NCBI RefSeq assembly: GCF_918741285.1 | Contig: NZ_CAKKNC010000003.1 | Coordinates: forward strand, 186,001 to 250,000 | From: Sphingobium sp. CECT 9361 | GTDB lineage: Bacteria > Pseudomonadota > Alphaproteobacteria > Sphingomonadales > Sphingomonadaceae | Direction: 5' to 3' | DNA: 64,000 nt | Notes under the pieces: generated by a model | The model's input: the letters and a program-made list of their open reading frames with translations, nothing else | Told to the model about the DNA's origin: nothing | Database searches by the model: none | Position numbers and translations under genes: made by a program | Shown here: positions 18,612-27,516 of the stretch, piece by piece | Numbering within the stretch: the stretch's first letter is position 1 | Layout of the letters: every line of letters begins with the position of its first letter

Positions 18612-20381
18612 ATGAGCGACATACTGATATCGCGCGACGAACTGAACTTCCTGCTGTGGGACTGGCTCAGGCTGGAGGATATGTTCGACGGGTCGGGCGA
18701 GGGGATCGACCGCGTCATGGCGGAGGAGATACTCGACCTGTCGGAGCGGCTCGCGGCGGAAGCTTTCCTTTCCCATTACAAGGAGTCCGACAGGCAGGAA
18801 CCCTATATGGACGCCGACGGCGCACATGCGCTGCCCGCAATCGGCGCGGCCTTGCGGCGCTATGCAGAACTTGGCCTCTTCTCGGCGAGCTTTTCGTCAG
18901 ATGTCGGCGGCATGGGACTGCCAGGATTGCTTGCCAACGCTTCCTTCGCGCAATTCCTTGCGGCTAATGTCGCGACTGCCGCTTATCCGATGCTGACCAT
19001 CGCCAACGCGCGACTGATTACAACATTTGGTAGCGCGGCGCAGATCGAAACATTCGCACTACCGCAGATCGCCGGCCGCTGGTTCGGCACCATGTGTCTG
19101 TCCGAACCGCAGGCTGGATCCAACCTTGCCGACATTGCCACGCGGGCGGTCCCTGATGGTAGTGAGGAACTTGGTGCGCGCTATCGCCTAACTGGTCACA
19201 AAATGTGGATATCGGGCGGTGATCACGACCTCGCCGACAATATCGTCCATCTCGTCCTCGCCAAGGTGCCGGACGCACAGGGGCGGCCGGTGCCCGGCAC
19301 GAAGGGCATATCGCTGTTTATCGTGCCGCGCGCGCTGCCCGATGGCGACCGTAACGACATTGCCATCGCTGGTCTCAATCACAAGATGGGCTATCGCGGC
19401 ACCACCAACTGCCTGATGAATTTGGGCGAGGGCGTCCACCGGCCCGGCGGCGCGGCAGGCGCGATCGGCTGGATGGTTGGCGAGCCGGGGCAGGGGCTTC
19501 CGCAGATGTTCCGGATGATGAACGAAGCGCGGATCGGCGTCGGTCTCGGCGCGGCGGCGCTCGGCTACCGCGGATACCGGCTTGCGGTGCGCTATGCGCA
19601 GGCGCGCGTGCAGGGCCGCCCGCCCGGCGCAACCGACCCCGCCGCGCCGATCATCGAACATCCCGACGTCAAGGATATGCTGCTTGCCGCCAAATGCTAT
19701 GCCGAAGGCGCGCTCGCACTGGTGCTGTATTGCGCGCGGCTGAGCGACGAGGCGGCGCGCGGGGACGAGGATGCTGAAGCGCTACTGGGCCTGCTCACGC
19801 CGATCGCCAAGACTTGGGCGTCGGAATGGGGGCTGGCGGCGAATGACATCGCGATTCAGGTCCATGGCGGATACGGCTATACCCGCGACTTCGACGTTGA
19901 GCAGCTGTGGCGCGACAATCGGCTCAATCCGATCCACGAGGGCACGACCGGCATACAGAGCCTCGATTTTGTGGGTCGCAAATTGCTGCGCGACCATGGC
20001 GCAGCGCTGGCGCTGCTGCGCGCCCGCGTCGCCGATACTTGCCGTCGGGCGCAAAGCTCCTTGCCTGAACAGGCCGTCATGCTCGCCGCCTGGTGGGACC
20101 GTCTTAGCGACGCCTATGACGTTCTCGCGGCCTACGGCCCAGAAGCGGCCGCAGTCCACGCGACGTCAGTATTACGCGCCTTCGGCCACGGCGTGTCGGG
20201 CTGGCTATGGCTGGACCGAGCACTGCTATGCATCGGCACCCCGGACGATCCCTTTCGCGGCGGCAAGCTATGGGCCAGCCGCTATTTCATGGAGCGCGAA
20301 TTGCCCCGGATCGACGCTTGGTTGCGGCCAGTCGAATCCGGCAGCGATCTTCTCGCTACCCTTCCTTCCTCCTTCATCTGA
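18612..20381 (+). CDS. Acyl-CoA dehydrogenase (large, C-terminally extended type)
   Basis: 589 residues from the second of two adjacent ATGs, chosen for spacing to GGGAGA. FAD-binding signatures are clear: MCLSEPQAGSNLADIATRA, YRLTGHKMWISGGDHDL and the late QVHGGYGYTRDFDVEQLWRD. The catalytic base is the glutamate in NPIHEGTTGIQS. The ~130-residue tail after the core is typical of the longer FadE5-like dehydrogenases. It introduces an alpha,beta double bond in a fatty or substituted acyl-CoA and passes electrons to ETF. It leads an operon with an SDR, a kinase and a second acyl-CoA dehydrogenase. Confidence 0.96.
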   Translation: MSDILISRDELNFLLWDWLRLEDMFDGSGEGIDRVMAEEILDLSERLAAEAFLSHYKESDRQEPYMDADGAHALPAIGAALRRYAELGLFSASFSSDVGGMGLPGLLANASFAQFLAANVATAAYPMLTIANARLITTFGSAAQIETFALPQIAGRWFGTMCLSEPQAGSNLADIATRAVPDGSEELGARYRLTGHKMWISGGDHDLADNIVHLVLAKVPDAQGRPVPGTKGISLFIVPRALPDGDRNDIAIAGLNHKMGYRGTTNCLMNLGEGVHRPGGAAGAIGWMVGEPGQGLPQMFRMMNEARIGVGLGAAALGYRGYRLAVRYAQARVQGRPPGATDPAAPIIEHPDVKDMLLAAKCYAEGALALVLYCARLSDEAARGDEDAEALLGLLTPIAKTWASEWGLAANDIAIQVHGGYGYTRDFDVEQLWRDNRLNPIHEGTTGIQSLDFVGRKLLRDHGAALALLRARVADTCRRAQSSLPEQAVMLAAWWDRLSDAYDVLAAYGPEAAAVHATSVLRAFGHGVSGWLWLDRALLCIGTPDDPFRGGKLWASRYFMERELPRIDAWLRPVESGSDLLATLPSSFI

Positions 20382-20398
20382 CCATCGGAGCAGACAGC

Positions 20399-21322
20399 AT
20401 GACAATAGACTTGACGGGCCGTGTGGCGATCGTGACCGGCGCGGGCGGTGGTCTCGGCCGCGCCCACGCGCTGCTTCTGGCGAAGCGCGGTGCGAAGGTG
20501 CTGGTCAATGACCTTGGTGCAGCGCGCGACGGCAGCGGTGGCAGCAGCGCAATGGCCGAAGCGGTCGTGGAGGATATACGCGCGGCAGGTGGGGAAGCGT
20601 TGTCCAACGGCGCCAGTGTTACCGACGCAGAACAGGCGATGGCGATGGTCACCCAGGCAATCGACCAGTGGGGCCGGGTCGACATACTGATCAACAATGC
20701 CGGCATCCTGCGTGACCGCAGCTTCGCCAAAATGGACCTTGCCGACTTCCGCACGGTGATCGACGTGCATCTGATGGGATCGGTCAATTGCACCAAGGCG
20801 GCGTGGGAACCGATGCGCGCGCAGGGCCATGGCCGCATCCTGATGACGACGTCCTCATCGGGTCTTTACGGCAATTTTGGCCAGTCCAACTATGGCGCAG
20901 CCAAGCTGGCATTGGTCGGCTTCATGAAGACGCTGTCGCAGGAGGGGGCGAAATATGGCGTCCATGTCAATTGCCTCGCGCCGTCGGCAGCGACGCGCAT
21001 GACCGCGGACGTTATGAGCGAGGCAGATCTGGCCGCGCTTGATCCCGCCTTCGTCGCACCGGCGATGCTGGCACTGGTGTGCGACGATGCGCCCAACGGC
21101 ATGATCATGTGCGCGGGTGCGGGTAGTTTTGAATGTGCCCATATCACGCTGACGCAGGGGCTCTATGTCGGCGGCGGCGACTGTGCGGCGGAGCAAGTGC
21201 TCGCTGGCCTTGACCGCATCAGGGACCGCACCGGCGAAATTGTCCCAGCCACCGGGCTCGAACAGCCGCACTTCGAGATGTCGCGCGCCTTCGATAAGGA
21301 CAGGGTCGCCGCGCATGGTTGA
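20399..21322 (+). CDS. SDR-family 3-hydroxyacyl-CoA dehydrogenase (MFE-2-like)
   Basis: 307 residues. The N-terminal TGAGGGLGRAHALLLAKRGA and VNDLGAARDGSG are hallmarks of the dehydrogenase domain of peroxisomal multifunctional enzyme 2 and its bacterial relatives. NNAGILRDRSFAKM and YGAAKLALVGFM give the active site, and an extra C-terminal ~55 residues follow the SDR core. It would oxidise the (3R)-hydroxyacyl-CoA formed by a hotdog hydratase such as the MaoC protein at 24524. It overlaps the kinase gene downstream by 8 bases. Confidence 0.94.
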   Translation: MTIDLTGRVAIVTGAGGGLGRAHALLLAKRGAKVLVNDLGAARDGSGGSSAMAEAVVEDIRAAGGEALSNGASVTDAEQAMAMVTQAIDQWGRVDILINNAGILRDRSFAKMDLADFRTVIDVHLMGSVNCTKAAWEPMRAQGHGRILMTTSSSGLYGNFGQSNYGAAKLALVGFMKTLSQEGAKYGVHVNCLAPSAATRMTADVMSEADLAALDPAFVAPAMLALVCDDAPNGMIMCAGAGSFECAHITLTQGLYVGGGDCAAEQVLAGLDRIRDRTGEIVPATGLEQPHFEMSRAFDKDRVAAHG

Positions 21323-22358
21323 CGCTGCGCTTGCTCCGGTCCGCGCAGCGCAGCGCTTCGACGAGGCGGCGCTGGCCAACTGGATGGCGGACACCGTACC
21401 GGGCTTTGCCGGGCCGCTCGACGTGCAACAATTTTCGGGTGGACAGTCCAATCCCACTTACCGGCTCGGCACGCCGGGTCGCAACTATGTGCTGCGCCGC
21501 AAGCCTCCCGGTGTGCTGCTGAAGGGCGCGCATGCAGTCGATCGCGAGTATCGGGTGATCTCGGCGCTGCACGGCGCGGGCTTTCCCGTCCCCGCGACCT
21601 TTGGCCTGTGCATGGATGACAGCATCATCGGTACCGCCTTCTACGTCATGGAACTGGTCGAAGGCCGCAATTTCTGGGACACCGCTTTCCCCGAAGTGCC
21701 TGACGCCGACCGGCCCGCTTATTTCGACGCGATGAACGACACGATCGCGCGTCTGCATAATTTGGACCCCGCCGCCATCGGGCTGGACGACTATGGCCGT
21801 CCGGGAAATTATTTCGAGCGGCAGATCGGCCGTTGGTCCGGGCAATATCGGGACGACGCCGACGCGGGCCGCCTCCCTGCGATGGATGCACTGATAGAAT
21901 GGCTGCCCGCCAATATCCCGCCCGGCGAGGAAGCGAGCATCGTCCATGGCGACTTCCGCTGTGACAATATGCTGTTCCATCCCACTGAGCCACGTGTGAT
22001 CGCGGTGCTCGACTGGGAATTGTCGACACTCGGCCATCCCCTCGCCGATTTCGGCTATCATCTGATGGTCTATCGTATGCCGCCGGGATATTCGACCGGC
22101 CTTGCCGGGCTTGATCTGCGGGCCTGCAATATTCCGAGCGAGGGCGATTATATCGCTGCCTATTGCCGTCGCACAGGTCGTGACGGGATCGATGGCCTCA
22201 ATTTCTATGTCGCGTTCAGCCTGTTCCGGCTGGCGGCGATCATCCACGGCATCAAGGGGCGGCTTATCAGAGGCACGGCCTCCTCGCCGCAGGCGGCTCA
22301 GGCAGTCGAGCAGATGGAGCGCATCGCCGCGCTCGCCCTCGCACAGACAAGGAACTGA
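21315..22358 (+). CDS. Phosphotransferase family protein (ACAD10/11- and LvaA-like kinase)
   Basis: 347 residues, an aminoglycoside-phosphotransferase-fold kinase. [12 protein letters not shown] is the nucleotide loop, VLRRKPPG has the ATP lysine region, HGDFRCDN (211-218) is the catalytic loop and [16 protein letters not shown] (232-247) carries the metal-binding aspartate. This subgroup is the bacterial counterpart of the N-terminal half of ACAD10/ACAD11. In Pseudomonas putida LvaA phosphorylates the 4-hydroxyl of 4-hydroxyacyl-CoA so that it can be eliminated. The next gene encodes an ACAD-type dehydrogenase 7 bases away, matching that two-step scheme. The exact hydroxyacyl-CoA is unknown. 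Confidence 0.92.
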   Translation: MVDAALAPVRAAQRFDEAALANWMADTVPGFAGPLDVQQFSGGQSNPTYRLGTPGRNYVLRRKPPGVLLKGAHAVDREYRVISALHGAGFPVPATFGLCMDDSIIGTAFYVMELVEGRNFWDTAFPEVPDADRPAYFDAMNDTIARLHNLDPAAIGLDDYGRPGNYFERQIGRWSGQYRDDADAGRLPAMDALIEWLPANIPPGEEASIVHGDFRCDNMLFHPTEPRVIAVLDWELSTLGHPLADFGYHLMVYRMPPGYSTGLAGLDLRACNIPSEGDYIAAYCRRTGRDGIDGLNFYVAFSLFRLAAIIHGIKGRLIRGTASSPQAAQAVEQMERIAALALAQTRN

Positions 22359-22365
22359 TCAGTTC

Positions 22366-23607
22366 ATGGATTTCTCCTTTTCGGACACACAGACCCATTG
22401 GTCCGGCCGCGTCCGCGCCTTCATGACCGAGCATGTCGCCCCCGCGCAGGCGCGCTACCGTGCTGAGATTGACGAGGGGCCGACCCGTTGGCGCGTGCTG
22501 CCTGTGATCGAAGAGCTGAAGGAGAAAGCCAAAGCGGAAGGGCTGTGGAATCTGTTTCTGCCCCCGTCGACGCATGACAGCGACGACTATCATGGCGCTG
22601 GCTTGAGCAATCTCGACTACGCACCTTGCGCCGAGGAAATGGGGCGCATTCCCTGGGCGTCGGAGATATTCAACTGTTCGGCGCCCGATACCGGCAATAT
22701 GGAGGTACTGCACCGTTACGGTACGCCCGAACAAAAGGCGCGCTGGCTGCGCCCGCTGATGGACGGTACGATCCGCTCCGCCTTTGCGATGACCGAACCC
22801 GCGGTCGCCAGTTCGGACGCAACCAACATCGCGACCCGGATTGAGCGGCAGCGCGACGATTATGTGATCAACGGCAGGAAATGGTGGATTTCGGGCGTGG
22901 GAGACCCACGCTGCCAATTGCTGATCGTACTTGGGGTCAGCGATCCTGACGCCCCGCGCCATGCGCGACACAGCCAGATTTTCGTCCCTGTCGACACGCC
23001 GGGCGTCACGATCGGCCGGGCGCTGACGGTGATGGGCTATGACGACGCGCCGCATGGCCATTGTGAAGTGACGTTCGACAATACACGGGTCCCCGCGGCC
23101 AATATCGTGCTGGGCGAGGGGCGGGGGTTCGAAGTCGCGCAAGGTCGGCTCGGCCCAGGGCGCATCCACCATTGTATGCGCGCGATAGGCCTTGCCGAAA
23201 TGGCTCTCGACGCGATGGTGGCGCGGTTGCTCGCGCGCGAGGCGTTCGGGAAGCGGATCGCCGACCAATCGATCTGGGAACAGCGAGTCGCCGAGGCGCG
23301 CACCGATATCGAGATGACCCGGCTGCTCTGCCTGAAGGCCGCCGACATGATGGACAAGGTCGGCAACAAAGTGGCGCAGGCCGAGATCGCGATGATCAAG
23401 GTCGCTGGTCCCCGGTTGGCGCTCAAGATCATCGATGATGCAATTCAGGCACACGGCGGCGGTGGCGTATGCCAGGATTTCCCGCTTGCCGCAGCCTACG
23501 CGCTCGCGCGTTCGCTGCGCCTCGCAGATGGGCCGGACGAGGTGCATAACCGCGCTATCGCCCGAATCGAATATCGCCGCATGGCAAACGGTGGCGCGCA
23601 TGCCTGA
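22366..23607 (+). CDS. Acyl-CoA dehydrogenase (ACAD10/11 C-terminal-like)
   Basis: 413 residues. [38 protein letters not shown] and [17 protein letters not shown], plus [20 protein letters not shown], are typical of the ACAD10/11 branch. [15 protein letters not shown] ends the domain. Together with the kinase before it this is a split version of the fused mammalian proteins. In that route the phosphorylated 4-hydroxyacyl-CoA loses phosphate on the dehydrogenase and leaves an enoyl-CoA for beta-oxidation. The stop overlaps the RidA gene start by 8 bases, so translation is coupled. Confidence 0.94.
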   Translation: MDFSFSDTQTHWSGRVRAFMTEHVAPAQARYRAEIDEGPTRWRVLPVIEELKEKAKAEGLWNLFLPPSTHDSDDYHGAGLSNLDYAPCAEEMGRIPWASEIFNCSAPDTGNMEVLHRYGTPEQKARWLRPLMDGTIRSAFAMTEPAVASSDATNIATRIERQRDDYVINGRKWWISGVGDPRCQLLIVLGVSDPDAPRHARHSQIFVPVDTPGVTIGRALTVMGYDDAPHGHCEVTFDNTRVPAANIVLGEGRGFEVAQGRLGPGRIHHCMRAIGLAEMALDAMVARLLAREAFGKRIADQSIWEQRVAEARTDIEMTRLLCLKAADMMDKVGNKVAQAEIAMIKVAGPRLALKIIDDAIQAHGGGGVCQDFPLAAAYALARSLRLADGPDEVHNRAIARIEYRRMANGGAHA

Positions 23608-23959
23608 GATCATCCGCTTGCAGGGCAATCCGCGCATGAGCGGTGCGGTCGTCCATGGCGGCGTCGTACACTTGTCCGGTCAGGTCGCGATCGACCATCG
23701 CAGCAGTCCCGTGTCCGATCAGGTGCGCGAGATACTCGAACGGATCGACGCGCTGCTGGCCGAGGCGGGCACCGACCGGTCGCGCCTGCTCACTGCCAAC
23801 CTGTATCTAGCCGATATCGCCTATCTGGCCGACGTCAACGCGGCCTGGGACCGCTGGATCGTGCCGGGCTGTGCGCCCACGCGCACGACGATCCAGACTG
23901 TCCTCGCCAATCCGGCCTATGCGCTGGAGATCGCGGTCAGCGCGGCGTTGCCTGTATAG
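23600..23959 (+). CDS. RidA/YjgF/UK114 family protein
   Basis: 119 residues, the usual length for this trimeric family. [16 protein letters not shown] is the first strand pair. The conserved arginine that in RidA proper binds the imine/enamine carboxylate is present in APTRTTIQT, followed by LEIAVSAA. RidA hydrolyses reactive 2-aminoacrylate-type enamines; other clades occur in catabolic operons and may tautomerise or hydrolyse enols and imines. It overlaps the dehydrogenase upstream. No amine-producing enzyme is obvious here except possibly the amidohydrolase, so the substrate is open. Confidence 0.92.
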   Translation: MPEIIRLQGNPRMSGAVVHGGVVHLSGQVAIDHRSSPVSDQVREILERIDALLAEAGTDRSRLLTANLYLADIAYLADVNAAWDRWIVPGCAPTRTTIQTVLANPAYALEIAVSAALPV

Positions 23960-24209
23960 CCCCGCTTACGCCGGCTTCATCGCCATCGCGAGTGCCAATT
24001 GCCCCAGCCGCGCAATGCCTTTGCTGCGCATTCGGTCTGGCGCCGGATGCAGGATGGCGCCCCGCAATCCTGCACCCGGCGGATGGTACGCGCCCGGCTG
24101 GCCGCCTGACCGTTGAGATATGCCGCGACGCGACCGCTGATCTACTGCAACGGCAATGGTCGTCAGCCCGGCACAATGCATAGCGCAAGCAGGCTATGGA
24201 GGAGAATTT

Positions 24210-24527
24210 ATGGTCAGCGCACTCACGGCAGAGGAACGGCAAGGCTTGGCTACCGCGTTGCCGCTTTGGACAGCAACACCCGACCGCGACGCTCTAACGC
24301 GCACATTGCTGTTCGCCAATTTCCCGGAAGCCTTCGGTTTCATGGCCACCGTCGCCCTGATCGCTGAAAAGGCTGATCATCATCCTGAGTGGTCGAATGT
24401 CTATAATCGGGTAGAGATCGTGCTGACCACACATGACGCCACCGGCCTCTCACATCGCGACGTAGCTCTCGCCCAGGCGATCGACGCGGTTGCGCCATGG
24501 TCCATTACTGAGGGGCATCTCATATGA
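24210..24527 (+). CDS. phhB: Pterin-4a-carbinolamine dehydratase
   Basis: 105 residues with a strong GGAGGAGA ribosome site. The PCD signature is complete: [18 protein letters not shown] with His57, His58 and Glu60, then [10 protein letters not shown] with His75. The enzyme removes water from 4a-hydroxytetrahydropterin after a pterin-dependent aromatic amino-acid hydroxylase turns over. No such hydroxylase is in the window. The gene overlaps the MaoC gene (ATGA), so here it may serve a pathway oxygenase encoded elsewhere or another dehydration. The 250 bases upstream (23960-24209) hold no gene I can support; a 71-codon minus-strand frame is open there. Confidence 0.93.
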   Translation: MVSALTAEERQGLATALPLWTATPDRDALTRTLLFANFPEAFGFMATVALIAEKADHHPEWSNVYNRVEIVLTTHDATGLSHRDVALAQAIDAVAPWSITEGHLI

Positions 24528-25036
24528 CCCAGTCACCCATGTCGCTGGACGCTTTCATGGCAATGGCTGGGGAGGCGTCTCACTTGTCGCGTTGGTTCAT
24601 CGTGGATCAAACGCGGATTGACGCCTTTGCCGATGTGACCGAGGATCGTCAGTTCATCCATGTCGATCCGCAGCAAGCGGTCGCTACGCCTTTCGGCGGC
24701 ACGATCGCGCACGGCTTCCTCAGCCTGTCGCTACTTTCGGCAATGTTCTACGATGCCGTCCCGCCTGTCGAAGGCGAAGGCATGAGCCTCAACTATGGCT
24801 TCGACAAAATTCGTTTTCTGTCACCGGTTCCTTCGGGCGACCGCGTACGGGGGCGGTTCGCGCTAAACCTGCTCGAAGAAAAGGCCCCCGGACAGTGGCA
24901 GGCGTATTGGGATGTTGTAGTGGAAATCGAACATGGCGCCAAGCCAGCGCTGATCGCCAGGTGGATAACCCGCAAAAGCATATCCGAACCTGTAGTGCAC
25001 TGGGGGGCAGATGCTGGTGCGGCCGGGGAGGATTGA
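24524..25036 (+). CDS. MaoC-family (R)-specific enoyl-CoA hydratase, 3' end altered
   Basis: 170 residues, hotdog fold. The hydratase motif is present: [15 protein letters not shown] with Asp41 and His46, then [13 protein letters not shown]. Family members add water to a trans-2-enoyl-CoA to give the (3R)-hydroxyacyl-CoA, which suits the MFE-2-like SDR at 20399. The family core ends near IARWITRK. The last ~15 residues run into the tRNA-Thr fragment and the TGA at 25034-25036 lies inside it. The native C-terminus may therefore have been replaced by tRNA-derived codons (AGAAGED) when the neighbouring DNA inserted. Confidence 0.93.
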   Translation: MTQSPMSLDAFMAMAGEASHLSRWFIVDQTRIDAFADVTEDRQFIHVDPQQAVATPFGGTIAHGFLSLSLLSAMFYDAVPPVEGEGMSLNYGFDKIRFLSPVPSGDRVRGRFALNLLEEKAPGQWQAYWDVVVEIEHGAKPALIARWITRKSISEPVVHWGADAGAAGED

Positions 25037-25059
25037 ACTCCCGACTTAGCCTTACCAAG
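25015..25059 (-). other. 3' fragment of a tRNA-Thr(GGT) gene, probable attachment-site half
   Basis: On the minus strand these 45 bases read as the 3' part of a tRNA from the anticodon loop to CCA: loop CTTGGTAA with anticodon GGT, variable AAGTC, T-stem GGGAG/CTCCC around loop TTCAATC, acceptor CGGCCGC, then A and CCA. The 5' side just upstream does not pair with the anticodon stem, and no D-arm or 5' acceptor is present, so it is not a working tRNA. A 3' tRNA piece starting in the anticodon loop is the classic att duplicate left by tyrosine integrases. An intact tRNA-Thr would be expected at the other end of the inserted DNA, outside this window. Confidence 0.7.
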
Positions 25060-25399
25060 CTTGAGCGAGTGTTTCGAATAGTCGCTGCGAATCCAAGTCG
25101 ATTGCTGGCGAGGCTTGGTGGCCAACCACCCTTTGTCCGAGGACCTGTGATCCTAGGGGAGGGGACGGATACAGGGTGAAAAGCGTTGGCCGTCCAGAGC
25201 GGTTCTGCGGGCATCGTCAAGGAAGCGCAGCCCTTTCCGCATCTCCTTGCTCGATAGGTACATCCGGCGCCCGGGAGATATAGCGAGATGGCTCGCCTCA
25301 TTGCTCTATATGCTGGGACTGATCGACAAACCAACCCCGGGTCAACTGCTGTACGACGATACGAACGTCGTCGGCCTACGCTTGTGCACGGTTGCGACT
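25060..25399. other. Stretch without recognised gene next to the tRNA fragment
   Basis: Frames are open on both strands, but none reads as a known family. A short inverted repeat (GCGA at 25064-25067 and TCGC at 25081-25084) lies just beyond the tRNA fragment. No integrase or transposase segment is visible. The stretch is probably decayed DNA at the inner edge of an inserted element. Confidence 0.3.
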
Positions 25400-25645
25400 G
25401 GCGAACATCGCGCCAATTCCGGCATTGTTGACCAGTATGTCGATCGGGCCGAGATCCCGGGTGACAGCAGCTACGCCCGCGGCGCAGGCGTCGTGGTCGG
25501 CGACCGAGAAGGAATAGGTTTTGATTCCGGTTCGCGTGGTAAAGGCTGCGGTGCGTTCGGCATTTCCGGCATATGTGGCCGCCACTCGGGAGCCCATTGC
25601 CTGAAGCGCTTCGCATATGGCCGCCCCGATGCCAGTCGTTACGCA
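25400..25645 (-). pseudogene. Acetoacetyl-CoA reductase (PhaB-type SDR) N-terminal remnant
   Basis: On the minus strand a frame reads CVTTGIGAAICEALQAMGSR, then VAATYAGNAERTAAFTTRTG, SVADHDACAAGVAAVTRDLG and PIDILVNNAGI, all highly typical of the first half of PhaB. The glycine loop has lost about four residues (VTTGIG instead of VTGGTRGIG), there is no proper start, and homology ends right after NNAGI with a stop. PhaB reduces acetoacetyl-CoA for polyhydroxybutyrate. The fragment is dead; it shows that DNA at this boundary has been rearranged. Confidence 0.78.
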
Positions 25646-25738
25646 ATGATCCGGAGAGGCGCACAAGACAGGATGCTTGCATTCGCACGCCGGTTCGCGT
25701 GAAGGGCGCCCCAGATGGCTTGAGATCAAGATCGATGG

Positions 25739-26365
25739 TCAGCCGGCAACCGGAGGTCCGACAATGGGCGCTTCATCGTCAGGCGCGCGACGCAGTTCGG
25801 CGCGGAACGCATCGAGCCGTGTCCTATAGCCCTGCGCATCGCCAAATTCGAGAAACTCATAATAGCGCTGATGGGGATCGGAGATGCGGATGGCATGTTT
25901 GATTGGGCACCAATATTGCTCGGTCCGGCTGGAAATCTCGCGGGCATAGGCGATGACCCCGTTGCCATAACCGCAATAGAGGCAATTCAGCGCTTCGATC
26001 CGGTTCAGATAGGCAAGCCGGCCACGATCAAACGCCAGATAATCCGCCCTGCGCACCGGGACGATTCCATAAGCCCGAAAGCAGATCGCCTGATAGGCGC
26101 TCACCCAAAGATCGAGAAGCACCAACGGAACGATCATCGAATAGATGACGGGCGCGGTGAGGATGATTGTGAAGGACGAGCGTGCAAGAAAAGTCGCGAC
26201 ACCCGTCCGCAAGCGGCGCTGTTCGGCCACGATACCCTGCTCAAAATGGACAAGGTGCTCCTTTAATGACCAGCCTAGCGCCTTGCGCTTGCGCTCTATC
26301 TCCCTGTCCAGTTCCGTCTGCAGGCGAACGATCTCGCGGGCAATCTCTTCCATGCGCGCCGTCAT
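25739..26365 (-). CDS. Membrane protein of unknown function with cysteine pairs
   Basis: 208 residues. The N-terminal ~35 residues form a charged helix (EIVRLQTELDREIERKRKAL). One or two membrane segments follow near 60-90 (SSFTIILTAPVIYSMIVPLV, LLDLWVSAYQAI). A soluble part then carries CLYCGYGNG and a later cysteine in YWCPIKH, a possible metal or redox site. I recognise the pattern from stress-type clusters but know no function. Its ATG overlaps the alcohol dehydrogenase stop (ATGA at 26362-26365), so the two are co-translated. Confidence 0.8.
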   Translation of the reverse strand: MTARMEEIAREIVRLQTELDREIERKRKALGWSLKEHLVHFEQGIVAEQRRLRTGVATFLARSSFTIILTAPVIYSMIVPLVLLDLWVSAYQAICFRAYGIVPVRRADYLAFDRGRLAYLNRIEALNCLYCGYGNGVIAYAREISSRTEQYWCPIKHAIRISDPHQRYYEFLEFGDAQGYRTRLDAFRAELRRAPDDEAPIVGPPVAG

Positions 26366-27399
26366 GGGGTGATGAGCACCTTGAGCGCATGTGTTTCCGC
26401 GGCGCGGCCGAAGGTGTCATAAGCCGCAAGGGTGTCGGCCAGCGAGAAGCGGTGCGTGATCAATTGGGTTGGATCGACCTTTTTCGCGGTCACGGTCTTG
26501 AGGAGCATCGGGGTCGATACCGTGTCCACCAGACGCGTCGTGATTGCTATGTTCTGCGACCATAAGCGCTCGAGATGCAGATCGGCCTTGACCCCGTGCA
26601 CACCGACATTGGCGATGATCCCCCCGGGCGCCACAAGGTCCTGGCAAAGCGCGAAGGTAGCTGGCAGGCCGACAGCCTCCACCGCGGTATCGACGCCGCG
26701 TCCTTCCGTCAGCGCCTTGACGGCCGCGACGGGGTCGCCAGCCGTGCTGTTAATCACATCGGTCGCCCCGAAGCGCCTGGCGACATCCAGCCGGTTGTCG
26801 TCGAGATCGACCATGATGATCTGCGCCGGCGAATAGAATTGCGCCGTCAGCAGGCAGGCAAGGCCGATCGGCCCGGCGCCGACGATGGCCACGGTGCCGC
26901 CGGGCGACACCTTGCCGTTAAGCACGCCGCATTCAAAGCCCGTGGGGAGGATGTCGCTGAGCATAACCAGCGCTTCCTCGTCGGCACCGGGCGGAATCGG
27001 GTATAAGCTGGTGTCCGCATGCGGAATTCGGACATATTCCGCCTGCGTCCCGTCGATCATATTGCCCAGGAGCCATCCGCCGGTCGCACAATGGGAATAC
27101 ATGCCGCGCCGACAATAGTCGCAGCGACCGCAGGATGTGATGCAGGATATCAAAACATGGTCGCCCGGCTTGAAAGCGGTGACCCCTACGCCCACGCTTT
27201 CGATCACGCCCACGCCCTCATGGCCGAGGATTCGACCGGGCGTGCAGCTGGGCAAGTCCCCCTTGAGGATGTGAAGATCGGTACCGCAAATGGTGGTGTG
27301 GGTGATCCGTACGACTGCGTCGCCGGCTTCGATGACGCAGGGTTTGGCATGGTCTTCGAGCGCCTTGGCCCCCGGTCCCTGATAGACAAGCGCTTTCAT
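26362..27399 (-). CDS. Zinc-dependent alcohol dehydrogenase
   Basis: 345 residues, medium-chain dehydrogenase/reductase. Catalytic-zinc residues lie in TICGTDLHILKG and GHEGVG. The structural zinc lobe is CGRCDYCRRGMYSHC near residues 93-107. The NAD(P) Rossmann fold carries VAIVGAGPIGLA and ends with a VDLDDNRLDVA acidic residue, favouring NAD. Close relatives oxidise or reduce short alcohols/aldehydes and are often induced at low oxygen. The start at 27399 follows GGCAGACATT with no strong ribosome site. A different, broken ADH gene faces away on the other side of the promoter region. Confidence 0.95.
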   Translation of the reverse strand: MKALVYQGPGAKALEDHAKPCVIEAGDAVVRITHTTICGTDLHILKGDLPSCTPGRILGHEGVGVIESVGVGVTAFKPGDHVLISCITSCGRCDYCRRGMYSHCATGGWLLGNMIDGTQAEYVRIPHADTSLYPIPPGADEEALVMLSDILPTGFECGVLNGKVSPGGTVAIVGAGPIGLACLLTAQFYSPAQIIMVDLDDNRLDVARRFGATDVINSTAGDPVAAVKALTEGRGVDTAVEAVGLPATFALCQDLVAPGGIIANVGVHGVKADLHLERLWSQNIAITTRLVDTVSTPMLLKTVTAKKVDPTQLITHRFSLADTLAAYDTFGRAAETHALKVLITP

Positions 27400-27516
27400 A
27401 ATGAATGTCTGCCTCTGTCGATCGCGGCTCAGGAGAATTCCCCGCCGCTCGATCGCCTGATCGGCCAAAGAGGCTTGACGGAAAATCAGTAGATTCACGG
27501 ACAGCGGCAGGCGAGC

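Noticed and set aside
23966-24181. Minus-strand 71-codon frame between the RidA and PCD genes
   Set aside because: Protein-like composition, but no ribosome site, no recognised motif, and it overlaps the PCD leader; not called.
25015-25059. Functional tRNA gene
   Set aside because: The D-arm, 5' acceptor strand and paired anticodon stem are missing, so only a 3' fragment is present.
24789-25688. Long minus-strand frame across the tRNA fragment
   Set aside because: It overlaps the MaoC gene, the tRNA piece and the phaB remnant; it reads as noise from GC-rich frames.
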